Translations under genes and position numbers: made by a program
Notes under the pieces: generated by a model
What the model was told of the DNA's origin: nothing
The model's database searches: none
Seen by the model: the letters and a program-made list of their open reading frames with translations, nothing else
Origin: Neisseria sp.
GTDB taxonomy: Bacteria; Pseudomonadota; Gammaproteobacteria; Burkholderiales; Neisseriaceae
NCBI RefSeq assembly: GCF_030523955.1
Contig: NZ_JAUNHL010000007.1
Location: forward strand, 1-61,958
Direction of reading: 5' to 3'
DNA length: 61,958 nucleotides
Shown here: piece after piece, positions 9,631 through 17,242 of the stretch
How positions within the stretch are numbered: the first letter of the stretch is position 1
Layout of the letters: each line of letters starts with the position of its first letter

Positions 9631-9691
9631 AGGCCGTCTGAAAAATCACTGGAGCGGATTTTCAGACGGCCTTGATGTTTTCAGACAGGCA
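9631..9691. terminator. AG-DUS inverted pair plus a wadDUS
   Basis: AGGCCGTCTGAA at 9631-9642 pairs with its inverse at 9661-9672. Immediately beyond it an inverse TGCCTGTCTGAA (9680-9691) abuts the stop codon of the LysR gene. Two DUS dialects lie within 60 bp. It serves the convergent hchA and LysR genes. Confidence 0.8.
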
Positions 9692-10609
9692 TTATGTGGA
9701 TTCGACCGCACCGGTTTCACAACAATGCGCCATCAGTTGCCGCAGCCAGCGGTAGGCGGGGTCGCGGTGGCTGCGTTCGTGCCAGACGAGCGTTTTGGTA
9801 AAGCCGGTGATGGCCAGCGGCGGTGCAAACGTTTTGATGCCGGACAAACCGGCCACCAGTTTTTGCGGCGCCACAGCCAGCAGATCGCTGCACCGCAGCA
9901 GCTCGGGCAGAATCAGGAAATTCTGCACCGATACGGCCACCCGCCGCGCCAACCCCGCTTGTGCCAGCGCCTGATCGGTTACGCCGGAGAAGCTGCCGCC
10001 GTGGTAAGACACCAGCGCCTGCTCGGTTTGGCAAAATTGCTCCAGCGTCAGTTCTTCTTGCGCCGCCAGCGGATGGCCGCTGCGCAGGGCGCACACGTAT
10101 TCTTCGCGGTACAGGTTCAGCGCATGGAGGTCGGGCGCCTGAAAGTCGGGCGTTACCAACGCGAAATCCACCTGGCCCTGTTCGAGCTGGGTTTGCAGCC
10201 TGGTTTCGTCAAGCGCCAGCACTGCGGTGCGGATGTGCGGCGCCTGCCGCCGCAAGGCGGTGAGAAACGGCGTAACCACCGCATAGAGGGCGTAATCGGT
10301 GCAGGCGATTTTCAGCACGGTTTCGGCAAGTTGCGGCTCGAACCGCGGCGGCTGCAACAATTGGGCGGCATCATGCAGCAGTTGTTTGACCGGCCCCGCC
10401 AGCCCGAGGGCGCGGTTGGTCGGTTCCACGCCGCGTTGCACCCGCACGAACAGCGGGTCGTCGAAACTGTCGCGCAGTCGCGTAAGTATGCCGCTCATTG
10501 CAGGTTGCGTAACCGACAAACGTTCCGCCGCACGGCTGACGCTGCGCTCGTCCATCAGCGCATCGAAGGCTTTCAGCAGATTCAAATCCAAAGAGCGTAA
10601 ATCGCGCAT
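9692..10609 (-). CDS. LysR-family regulator (NodD/MexT-like)
   Basis: 305 residues. The start MRDLRSLDLNLLKAFDALMDE and the HTH core SVSRAAERLSVTQPAMSG belong to the NodD/PcpR/MexT-like subgroup. The effector-binding domain spans about 95-300. It is divergent from the SRPBCC gene at 10737 with a 127-bp AT-rich gap, so that gene is the probable target. TATACT at 10690-10695 may be the -10 of the divergent gene. Confidence 0.9.
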   Translation of the reverse strand: MRDLRSLDLNLLKAFDALMDERSVSRAAERLSVTQPAMSGILTRLRDSFDDPLFVRVQRGVEPTNRALGLAGPVKQLLHDAAQLLQPPRFEPQLAETVLKIACTDYALYAVVTPFLTALRRQAPHIRTAVLALDETRLQTQLEQGQVDFALVTPDFQAPDLHALNLYREEYVCALRSGHPLAAQEELTLEQFCQTEQALVSYHGGSFSGVTDQALAQAGLARRVAVSVQNFLILPELLRCSDLLAVAPQKLVAGLSGIKTFAPPLAITGFTKTLVWHERSHRDPAYRWLRQLMAHCCETGAVEST

Positions 10610-10736
10610 GTCAAGTGCTCCGTTTTCATATCAGGCCAAATGATACAAGATATTTCGAATAACGATTTAACTTATATCACAACGTTGCTTATACTGCCTG
10701 CATCGATTTCAGAAAACCGTTCAGAAAGGACACAAA

Positions 10737-11261
10737 ATGCAAAACTCAATCAACTGGCCGCAGGAATATACCCCGGGCTTTACCGATAATTTTTGTTCCA
10801 ATGAAGTGATTGTGGCGGGTTTGAGCACCGCCGAAGTGTGGAAATACCTCAACGATACCCGCTACTGGCCGCACTATTACAGCAATGTCGCCGACGTGCG
10901 CTTTTACGACGGTTATCCGGGCACGGAGCTGTATGACAATGCCCGTTTCTTTTTCAAAACCTTCGGCTTTCCCGTTGAAGCGCGCGTTACCGAATACGTT
11001 GCGCCGCAATCGGGCGAACCCGCACGCATTTCATGGCACGGCTGGGCGGGCGAAGAGGGCAGCGACGAGCGCTTGGACGTTATCCATGCCTGGCTGATCG
11101 AAGATTTGGACGGCGGCCGCGTGCGTATCCTCACGCAGGAAAGCCAGCGCGGCAAACCCGCTCAGGAGCTGGCCAAAGCCGTGCCCAACCCGATGATCAA
11201 CGGCCATCAGGAATGGCTGGACGGCATCGTGCGCAGCGCGAAAGCGCAATTGGCGGTGTAA
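10737..11261 (+). CDS. SRPBCC-domain (START-like) protein
   Basis: 174 residues with no signal peptide or membrane segment. A polyketide-cyclase/START-like helix-grip fold is suggested by STAEVWKYLNDTRYWPHYYSNV near the N-terminus and RISWHGWAGEEG..LDVIHAWLIEDLDGGRVRILTQESQ in the middle (read in parts). Such proteins bind hydrophobic ligands in the cytosol. No specific ligand can be named. AAAGGA precedes the ATG. It is followed at 11293 by a 165-bp MITE inserted at the edge of its DUS terminator. Confidence 0.75.
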   Translation: MQNSINWPQEYTPGFTDNFCSNEVIVAGLSTAEVWKYLNDTRYWPHYYSNVADVRFYDGYPGTELYDNARFFFKTFGFPVEARVTEYVAPQSGEPARISWHGWAGEEGSDERLDVIHAWLIEDLDGGRVRILTQESQRGKPAQELAKAVPNPMINGHQEWLDGIVRSAKAQLAV

Positions 11262-11292
11262 GCCGGAAAGCAGTCCAAAAAACAATCAGGCC

Positions 11293-11457
11293 GAGACCTT
11301 TGCAAAATTCTTTTCGATACCTGAAAACACGTGCGTCATGCTCGGGCTTGACCCGAGCATCTTTTTGTTTTGAAAGAAAAAGCAGATACTCGGGTCAAGC
11401 CCGAGTATGACGAGATATCAATAAATTCAGGATTAAAAAGTTTTTTGCAAAGGTCTC
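11293..11457. mobile_element. 165-bp MITE, copy 1
   Basis: The termini are GAGACCTTTGCAAAA and its inverse TTTTGCAAAGGTCTC. Two internal palindromes lie around a GCTCGGGCTTGACCCGAGC core and its ACTCGGGTCAAGCCCGAGT partner. It is flanked by the direct repeat AGGCC (11288-11292 and 11458-11462), a 5-bp target duplication. The right-hand AGGCC is also the first five bases of the DUS terminator, so the insertion left the uptake sequence intact. Three relatives in the window share the 165-bp core length. The ends resemble those of the IS5-family element at 61287, so that transposase could mobilise it. Confidence 0.9.
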
Positions 11458-11501
11458 AGGCCGTCTGAAAAACGCAGAAACCGTTTTTCAGACGGCCTTT
11501 T
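11458..11501. terminator. AG-DUS inverted pair terminator
   Basis: AGGCCGTCTGAA (11458-11469) and its inverse (11487-11498) are followed by T's. It ends immediately before the stop codon of the convergent LysR gene (11502). Confidence 0.85.
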
Positions 11502-12386
11502 TCACACCCTCAGCGTATCCGCCACCGCTTTGAGGGCGGGCGAGATATTGCGGTGGGGATAGTAAAGATACAGTGCGGGCATACGGTCGCTGTAAGGCTG
11601 CAACACGCGGATCAGCCGGCCGTGGGCGAGGTCGTCTTCCACCAAATCGAGCGGTACATAGGCCAGACCCAGCCCGGCGCGGGCGGCAGCGGTTTCCATA
11701 TAGCTGTCGGCAAACGCCCATTGTCCTTGCGGCGTATGCTTGACGATGTGGCCGTTTTGCCGGAATTCCCATTGGTAATGGCTGCCGTCGGCAAACTGGT
11801 AGGCGATGCAGGGATGGGCGGCGAGCGCCTGCGGGGTTTCGGGAAAACCGTAGCGGCGGAAATGCTCGGGTGTGCCGACCACCGCCATTTCGGTTTCCAA
11901 ACCGATGCGTACGGCGACCATGCCTTCGCCCACATCGCCGCCCAACCGCACGCCGGCGTCGAAGCGCTCTTGGATGATGTCGACAAAGCGGCTTTCGTTA
12001 ATCAGTTCCAGCCGCACGTCGGGGTAAAGCCGTCTGAAAGCGGCGAGCTTGGGCAGCAGGATTTTGTCGATGGCGTGCAGGCTGGCGTTGATGCGCACGG
12101 TGCCGGAAGGGGTATCGCGGTAGTGGACGAGCAGGTTGAGGCCGTTGTCGAGACGCGCGAAGCTCTCTTGTGCGGTGCGGTAAAGCTGTTCGCCCGCCTG
12201 CGTGAGTGCGAGGCGGCGCGTGGTGCGGGTAAGCAATTGCACGCCGAGGCGCTCTTCCAAGCCGCGTATGCTGCGGCTCACGCCCGATTGCGCCATGCCC
12301 AGCCGTGCGGCGGCTTTGGTAAAGCTGCCCTCGTCGGCAACCAGCATAAATAGGTATAAATCATTATAGTTTTCGCGCAGATTCAT
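11502..12386 (-). CDS. LysR-family transcriptional regulator
   Basis: 294 residues. The winged HTH (about 1-62) contains SFTKAAARLGMAQSGVSRSI. The substrate-binding-like domain (about 90-290) resembles the aldehyde/oxidoreductase-associated LysR group (LVHYRDTPSGTVRINAS, DAGVRLGGDVGEGMV). It is divergent from the secreted hydrolase at 12510, with an AT-rich 123-bp gap that should hold both promoters. It likely controls the 12510-14701 cluster. The stop codon touches a DUS terminator. Confidence 0.9.
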   Translation of the reverse strand: MNLRENYNDLYLFMLVADEGSFTKAAARLGMAQSGVSRSIRGLEERLGVQLLTRTTRRLALTQAGEQLYRTAQESFARLDNGLNLLVHYRDTPSGTVRINASLHAIDKILLPKLAAFRRLYPDVRLELINESRFVDIIQERFDAGVRLGGDVGEGMVAVRIGLETEMAVVGTPEHFRRYGFPETPQALAAHPCIAYQFADGSHYQWEFRQNGHIVKHTPQGQWAFADSYMETAAARAGLGLAYVPLDLVEDDLAHGRLIRVLQPYSDRMPALYLYYPHRNISPALKAVADTLRV

Positions 12387-12509
12387 CGGTTTTCCGTTTT
12401 ATTCATAACAATAGGGTATAAGTATTATGCAGTTGCGCCGTCTAATCAAGCGGCGGGGCAGGGAGTAGAATGCACGGCATCGTACTTCAAACAAACAAGG
12501 ACACGCATC

Positions 12510-13604
12510 ATGAAACACTTTCCTCGTTCGTTAAAAACCCTTGCCGCCGCGCTGCTGCTGGGCGCGGCCTTAACCGGAGCTTCCGCCATGACTTACGCAC
12601 AAACCGCCGACCCGACCGCCGCCGTTTCGATGGTGCGCGAGTGGGACAAAATCTTTCCTAAATCCGACAAGGTAACCCACCGCAAAGTATCATTTAAAAA
12701 CCGCTACGGCATCACGCTGGTAGGCGATTTGTATCTGCCGAAAAACCGCGCCGGCGGCAAGCTGCCCGCCATTGCCGTTTCCGGCCCCTTCGGTGCGGTA
12801 AAAGAGCAATCGAGCGGCCTGTATGCGCAAACGCTGGCCGAGCGCGGCTTTGTTACTTTGGCGTTTGACGGTTCCTACACCGGCGAGAGCGGCGGCCAGC
12901 CGCGCAACATGCCGTCGCCCGACATCAACACCGAAGATTTTTCCGCTGCCGTGGATTATCTTGGTCTGCTGCCCGAAGTGAACCGCGAGCGCATCGGTAT
13001 TCTGGGCATTTGCGGCTGGGGCGGATTTGCGCTCAACGCCGCCATCAGCGATACCCGCGTTAAAGCCGTGGCCACCAGCACCATGTACGACATCACCCGC
13101 GTGGCCGCCAAAGGCTATAACGACAGCACCGATGCCGAAGCCCGTTACAAAATGAAGCAGGAAATCAACGAAGCGCGCTGGAAAGCTGCGAAAAACGGCT
13201 ATGCCGATTTGTTGCCGCCCAATAACCTGACCGCCGAGCAGATTACTGCCGAAACGCCCAAGTTTATCGCCGATTATTCCAATTTCTATACCACCAAACG
13301 CGGCTTCCACCCGCGTGCCGTAAACTCCAATCCGGCAGGCTCATGGGCGACCACCGGCATGCTGTCGATGATTAATATGCCCATTTTGCAATACGCCGCC
13401 GAACTGCGCGCCCCTGCCTTGGTGGTGCACGGCGAACAAGCCCATTCGCGCTACTTCAGCGAAGATGCGTTCAAGGCTTTGGGCAGTAAAAACAAAGAGC
13501 TGTATATTGTTCCGAATGCTAGCCATGTGGATTTGTACGACAACCAAGCGGGCAAAATCCCGTTTGATAAATTCGAGCAGTTTTTCCAAGCGAATTTGAA
13601 ATAA
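12510..13604 (+). CDS. exported alpha/beta hydrolase (YcjY/dienelactone-hydrolase-like)
   Basis: 364 residues with an N-terminal signal peptide (charged MKHFPRSLKT, hydrophobic core, AQTAD near the cleavage point). The elbow reads GICGWGG, with Cys where most hydrolases have Ser. This occurs in dienelactone-hydrolase-like and YcjY-like families. The acid and His are probably in VVHGEQAHSRYFS and PNASHVDLYD. It acts in the periplasm, substrate unknown. AAGGACACGCATC precedes the ATG. The next two genes start with the same style of ribosome site and are co-directional, so an operon is possible, although a DUS terminator lies between. Confidence 0.85.
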   Translation: MKHFPRSLKTLAAALLLGAALTGASAMTYAQTADPTAAVSMVREWDKIFPKSDKVTHRKVSFKNRYGITLVGDLYLPKNRAGGKLPAIAVSGPFGAVKEQSSGLYAQTLAERGFVTLAFDGSYTGESGGQPRNMPSPDINTEDFSAAVDYLGLLPEVNRERIGILGICGWGGFALNAAISDTRVKAVATSTMYDITRVAAKGYNDSTDAEARYKMKQEINEARWKAAKNGYADLLPPNNLTAEQITAETPKFIADYSNFYTTKRGFHPRAVNSNPAGSWATTGMLSMINMPILQYAAELRAPALVVHGEQAHSRYFSEDAFKALGSKNKELYIVPNASHVDLYDNQAGKIPFDKFEQFFQANLK

Positions 13605-13612
13605 ACCGCAAA

Positions 13613-13663
13613 TGCCTGTCTGAAAAACTCTTTCAGACAGGCATTGCACCTTTCAGACGGCCT
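13613..13663. terminator. wadDUS inverted pair with an adjacent AG-DUS
   Basis: TGCCTGTCTGAA (13613-13624) pairs with its inverse (13632-13643). An inverse AGGCCGTCTGAA follows at 13652-13663. Both dialects lie in one 51-bp stretch. Confidence 0.8.
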
Positions 13664-13675
13664 TAAGGACACATC

Positions 13676-14230
13676 ATGCAAAGCTTTCCGCCCAACCGTA
13701 TCATCGCGCCCGATTCGCCCGAGTTTGCCGAAATCCACCGCATCGTGGCCGAAAACGCGCCCAAAATCGCCGAACTTTCCGGCGCATACAAAACGCAGGA
13801 ACAAATCCGTGCCTTGTTGGCTGACATCACCGGCACAGAGATTGACGACAGTCTGCACGTCAACCTGCCGTTTTACAGCGACTTCGGCCGCCATATCCGC
13901 ATCGGTAAAAACGTGTTCATCAACTCGGGCGCCATGTTTACCGATTTGGGCGGCATCACGCTGGAAGATAACGTATTAATCGCCCCGCGCGTCAACATCC
14001 TTAGCGTTAATCATCCTGAAAATCCTGCACAGCGGCGCGGGCTGGTTCTCAAACCCGTAGTGATTCGGAAAAACGCCTGGATCGGCGCGGGCGCCACCAT
14101 TCTGCCCGGCGTGACCGTGGGCGAAAACAGCATCGTGGCCGCCGGTGCCGTGGTGGCCAAAGACGTGCCGCCCAACAGCATCGTCGGCGGCATTCCGGCG
14201 CGCGTGCTCAAAAACATCGCCACAGCATAA
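13676..14230 (+). CDS. left-handed beta-helix O-acetyltransferase (maltose/galactoside-acetyltransferase-like)
   Basis: 184 residues. A short helical N-terminal part (about 1-50) precedes hexapeptide repeats of the LbH fold (about 60-180), such as IRIGKNVFINSGAMF, ITLEDNVLIAPRVNI and VTVGENSIVAAGAVVAKDVP. The catalytic His is in NILSVNHPENPAQR. Family members move acetyl from acetyl-CoA to a sugar hydroxyl in the cytosol. AAGGACACATC precedes the ATG. The gene sits 9 bp before the cyclophilin-like lipoprotein gene, so the two are probably co-transcribed. Confidence 0.88.
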   Translation: MQSFPPNRIIAPDSPEFAEIHRIVAENAPKIAELSGAYKTQEQIRALLADITGTEIDDSLHVNLPFYSDFGRHIRIGKNVFINSGAMFTDLGGITLEDNVLIAPRVNILSVNHPENPAQRRGLVLKPVVIRKNAWIGAGATILPGVTVGENSIVAAGAVVAKDVPPNSIVGGIPARVLKNIATA

Positions 14231-14239
14231 GGAGCCGCC

Positions 14240-14701
14240 ATGAAAACCGTCCGCTTGCTGATACTCGCCGCCCTGTTGTGCAGCGCCTGCACACCCGCCG
14301 ACAGCCGTGCCGAACCGCCTGCCGCGTCCGCACGCAGCCAACAAACCCAAGGAGCCGCTATGCAACTGACCATCAACCACCGCAGCTTCACCGCCGATCT
14401 GGCCGACACCGCCGCCGCGCAAGAGCTGCGCCGCCTGCTGCCCTTAACGCTGACCCTGCAAGACCATCTCGGCAACGAAAAACACGCACCGCTGCCGCAC
14501 AGCCTGCCGCGCAACGACTACCGCCCCGGCCGCATCGAAGCGGGCGATGTGATGCTGTGGCAGGGCGATACCATCGTGGTGTTTTACGAGAGCTTCGATT
14601 CCGCTTACAGCTATACCCGCTTGGGCAAAATCCGCGATATTGAAGGTTTGAAACAAGCCGTCGGCAAAGGCGCGGTGAGCATCCGCTTTGCCACCGAATA
14701 G
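14240..14701 (+). CDS. cyclophilin-like-fold lipoprotein with an internal start
   Basis: 153 residues. The lipobox LLCSAC (Cys about 16) is followed by a Pro/Ala linker and a cyclophilin-like domain (about 41-150: LTINHRSFTADLADTAAAQEL, then GDVMLWQGDTIVVFYESF and YTRLGKI). Proteins of this fold often accompany NADPH oxidoreductase and LysR clusters. The activity is not established. An ATG at 14360, in frame at residue 41, is preceded by AAGGAGCCGCT, almost the same ribosome site as the AAGGAGCCGCC before the first ATG. A shorter cytosolic form starting exactly at the domain boundary is therefore plausible. Confidence 0.8.
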   Translation: MKTVRLLILAALLCSACTPADSRAEPPAASARSQQTQGAAMQLTINHRSFTADLADTAAAQELRRLLPLTLTLQDHLGNEKHAPLPHSLPRNDYRPGRIEAGDVMLWQGDTIVVFYESFDSAYSYTRLGKIRDIEGLKQAVGKGAVSIRFATE

Positions 14702-14726
14702 GCAAATGCCTGTCTGAAAAGTAGCG

Positions 14727-14894
14727 CTAGGGTTTGTCGACAATTAACCGGCGAAGCGGTTTTTTGAGGCAAAAACCGCGTATGCAAGGCAAAAAGCACA
14801 GCAAGGTTGAACACCTTGCGAGCATTTTTAACGCTGCAGACGGGGATTTTTGACCAAAAATACCGCCGTTGCGTTAATTGTCGACAGACCCTAG
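14727..14894. mobile_element. 168-bp MITE flanked by CTAG
   Basis: The 21-bp ends (14727-14747 and 14874-14894) are inverse to each other with one mismatch and read CTAGGGT..GTCGACAATTAA. CTAG at both edges is consistent with the 4-bp target duplication of the IS5 group, leaving a 160-bp element that begins GGTTTGTCGACAATTAA. It has no coding capacity and is unrelated to the 165-bp MITE. Confidence 0.8.
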
Positions 14895-15028
14895 GGAGTG
14901 TAGTCGACGGCATTGCGACGGTATGCTTTGCCGGTCGCAACCGAACCGCTTGCTTTTCTTTACTTTCTCACACTTTTCCTGCCGTGGCCGCGTGTTAAAA
15001 TCCGCCGCCTGAATAATAGGAAAATCAA

Positions 15029-16117
15029 ATGCGTAGTGTGATGTTTGTGTTGGTGCTGCTGTTGATGCAGCTCTTTACCTTCGGCCTCGGGCGCTCGTTG
15101 CAATGGCTGTTGGCGCCTTGGATAGGAATCAAGCGGCGGCGTTGGTTGATGATTATTGCGTTTGTCATCACCAATTCTTTAATCGCCGGTTTGGTGTTGC
15201 AGCTGGGGCATGCCGTTTTCCGTTGGACGGCATTGTGGATGGTGCTGCTGCTGTTTGTGATGTATGCCGCGCTGGCGACTTTTCTGCTTTACTTGCTGTT
15301 GCGCCGGTTTATGCCGCAAAAGCAGATGTCGCACGGCTTGCGCTTGTTTGCGCCCTTGTTTGTGGCCGGTCTGTTTGCCCTGGCGTGGCACAATGCATAT
15401 ACGCCGGTGGTGCGCCATGCGGAGATTACGATTAATAAGAAGCTGGATAAGCCCTTGCGCATCGGTATGGCCAGTGATATGCATATCGGCTCTCTTTTCG
15501 GCGCCAAGCAATTAGACGAGCTGGCCGCTATTATGAACCGCGAGAAAGTCGATATCATTTTGTTGCCCGGCGATTTGATGGACGACAATGTCGATGCCTA
15601 CCGCGCTGAGAACATGCAGCCGAGCTTGGAAAAATTGCGCGCGCCCTTGGGGGTTTACGCCACGATGGGAAACCACGATTTATTCGGCCACGAGCGGGAA
15701 ATCCGTGAGGAAGTCAGCAAAGCGGACATTCGTGTGCTGGCCAACGAAAGCTTGGTGGTCGATAAGCGATTGCTGGTGGTGGGGCGCAACGACGACAGGG
15801 ATAAAAACCGCCCGAGTACCGCGCAGCTGTTGGCTAACCAGAATACCGATTTGCCGGTGTTGCTGATGGATCACCGCCCGACCGAAGTGGAAATCCATTC
15901 GCAACTGCCGGTGGATGTGCAGGTTTCCGGCCATGTGCACAACGGGCAGGTTGCACCGGCCAATCTGATTGTGCGCTTTCTCAACCGGATACATTACGGT
16001 TATGAAGCCATCGGCAACGGCCATTTCTTTGTGACTTCCGGCTACGGCTTTTGGGGCGTACCGTTGCGGCTGGGCTCGCAATCGGAAGTGTGGATTATTG
16101 ATGTGAAAGGCAAGTGA
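15029..16117 (+). CDS. membrane-anchored metallophosphoesterase (YkuE-like)
   Basis: 362 residues. Four hydrophobic segments occupy about residues 1-125. A calcineurin-like phosphoesterase domain follows (about 145-360) with metal motifs SDMHIG, LPGDLMDD, MGNHD and SGHVHNGQ. YkuE-like proteins are Tat-exported or membrane-bound esterases, some acting on lipid phosphates such as UDP-diacylglucosamine. The active site here should face the periplasm or cytosol depending on topology, which the sequence does not settle. AGGAAAATCAA precedes the ATG. A wadDUS terminator follows. Confidence 0.88.
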   Translation: MRSVMFVLVLLLMQLFTFGLGRSLQWLLAPWIGIKRRRWLMIIAFVITNSLIAGLVLQLGHAVFRWTALWMVLLLFVMYAALATFLLYLLLRRFMPQKQMSHGLRLFAPLFVAGLFALAWHNAYTPVVRHAEITINKKLDKPLRIGMASDMHIGSLFGAKQLDELAAIMNREKVDIILLPGDLMDDNVDAYRAENMQPSLEKLRAPLGVYATMGNHDLFGHEREIREEVSKADIRVLANESLVVDKRLLVVGRNDDRDKNRPSTAQLLANQNTDLPVLLMDHRPTEVEIHSQLPVDVQVSGHVHNGQVAPANLIVRFLNRIHYGYEAIGNGHFFVTSGYGFWGVPLRLGSQSEVWIIDVKGK

Positions 16118-16137
16118 ACGTAGCCGCCGGATAAAAA

Positions 16138-16191
16138 TGCCTGTCTGAAAGCTATTTGGCCTTTCAGACAGGCATTTTTTTCAGACAGGCA
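16138..16191. terminator. wadDUS inverted pair plus a third DUS
   Basis: TGCCTGTCTGAA (16138-16149) pairs with its inverse (16163-16174), followed by a T run. Another inverse copy follows at 16180-16191. Confidence 0.8.
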
Positions 16192-16201
16192 TAAACCTCT
16201 G

Positions 16202-16232
16202 CGTCCTACCCGGGTTAAGCCTGGGTAGGACG
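16202..16232. repeat. 31-bp palindrome
   Basis: Arms CGTCCTACCCGGG and CCTGGGTAGGACG (12 of 13 bases complementary) surround a short loop. No T run follows. It may be the remnant of a repeat related in style to the hairpins inside the 165-bp MITE. Confidence 0.5.
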
Positions 16233-16302
16233 GCGCTAGACAAACATTTTCAGTTTTGAAAACGCATCAACCATTCTGCCGGATGCTGTCGCTGCGGGCC
16301 AA

Positions 16303-16433
16303 TATAGTGGATTTAAAATAAAACTCCGAGATTGGAGCGCGGACGTCCCCGTCCGCAAAATATCCAGAATCATACATAAAAAGCGGACGAAAACGTCCGC
16401 GCTCTACCGGACATTTTATTTGAATCGACTATA
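16303..16433. mobile_element. 131-bp Correia-tipped MITE
   Basis: Imperfect inverted ends TATAGTGGATTTAAAATAAA (left) and TATAGTCGATTCAAATAAAA (right, inverse strand). The tips match the TATAGTGGATT tips of Correia elements, but the interior differs, with an inverted GAGCGCGGACG / CGTCCGCGCTC pair. The right tip overlaps the stop codon (16429-16431) of the TIM-barrel gene, so the insertion supplies that gene's termination codon. Confidence 0.75.
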
Positions 16434-17214
16434 CTTGCGCGGCGGCTTGTTTCAAATGGCGCAGATAACCGTGCAGCCCCAGTTCGGCAAATTTCGGATT
16501 CGGCACTTCGATGCTCACCGGCGTGTCGGCGGGCAACAGTGCGAGGCATTCGGCCAGCTTGAAATCGCCCTCGCCGGGAATGCCGCGCTTGGCGCGCGAT
16601 TCTTCGATTAGGCCTTCGCGGGTGTCGGCACGTTGAGCCAAGATGCCGTCGCACAGTTGTACGACTTCGGCCAGATAAGGCTGTGCTTCGCTGATTTGTT
16701 CCAAGTTGCAGAGGGCGCGGTGGAAATGCAGGGTGTCGAGCAAGAGGCGGCAGCCGCTTTGGCTGGCCACGGGAATGCCGTCGCGCAGTTGTTGCACGGT
16801 TTGGTAGGAAATCGGTTCCAGCGCGATGCTGATGCCGAAGGCGCGGCCGTCGGCGACCAATTCGGACAGGGTATCGGTGGCGCGGGACAGATCGGGGTCG
16901 GTGATGGTAACGGTTAGGCTTTGCGCCGCCAAGGCTTGTGCGGCCTCCAGCATGGGCATCCAAAAATCGCGGTCGGTTTGGCTGTCGATGGCGATAAATT
17001 CGGTGTCGTAAACCCGCATGCCGGTATCCCGCAAAACGGCTTGTACTTCTTTTAACCGCGGATTATTGAGCAAATTCAGGTCTTTTTCGGTGGCGGTAAC
17101 CGGGCGGGTGCGCAGACCGATAAAGTCGTAGCCGGTTTCGGCGGCGGCGCGGACAAAGTCGGCAGGTTCGGTACCCAATGCGCTTAAAGGGGCGATGCCA
17201 ATCAGGCGTGTCAT
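16429..17214 (-). CDS. TIM-barrel sugar-phosphate isomerase/dehydratase-like protein
   Basis: 261 residues of the AP-endonuclease-2/xylose-isomerase-like TIM family (MTRLIGIAPLSALGTEPADF start, then VYDTEFIAI, ISIALEPISYQTV and SRLLLDTLHFHRA-type strands read in parts, with Glu/Asp/His metal ligands). This family includes 3-dehydroshikimate dehydratases, inosose dehydratases and hydroxypyruvate isomerases. AGGAG lies before the ATG. It is last in the operon with two flavoproteins and an AroE-like gene (28-bp gap). The TAG stop lies within the tip of a MITE, so the C-terminus may have been trimmed or replaced. A dehydratase or isomerase step is inferred. Confidence 0.8.
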   Translation of the reverse strand: MTRLIGIAPLSALGTEPADFVRAAAETGYDFIGLRTRPVTATEKDLNLLNNPRLKEVQAVLRDTGMRVYDTEFIAIDSQTDRDFWMPMLEAAQALAAQSLTVTITDPDLSRATDTLSELVADGRAFGISIALEPISYQTVQQLRDGIPVASQSGCRLLLDTLHFHRALCNLEQISEAQPYLAEVVQLCDGILAQRADTREGLIEESRAKRGIPGEGDFKLAECLALLPADTPVSIEVPNPKFAELGLHGYLRHLKQAAAQV

Positions 17215-17242
17215 AAAAATCTCCTAATTATGGTGATATGAA

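Noticed and set aside
11338-11415. CRISPR-like repeats (CTCGGG..CCCGAG blocks)
   Set aside because: They are paired inverted hairpins inside a MITE, without regular spacers or cas genes nearby.
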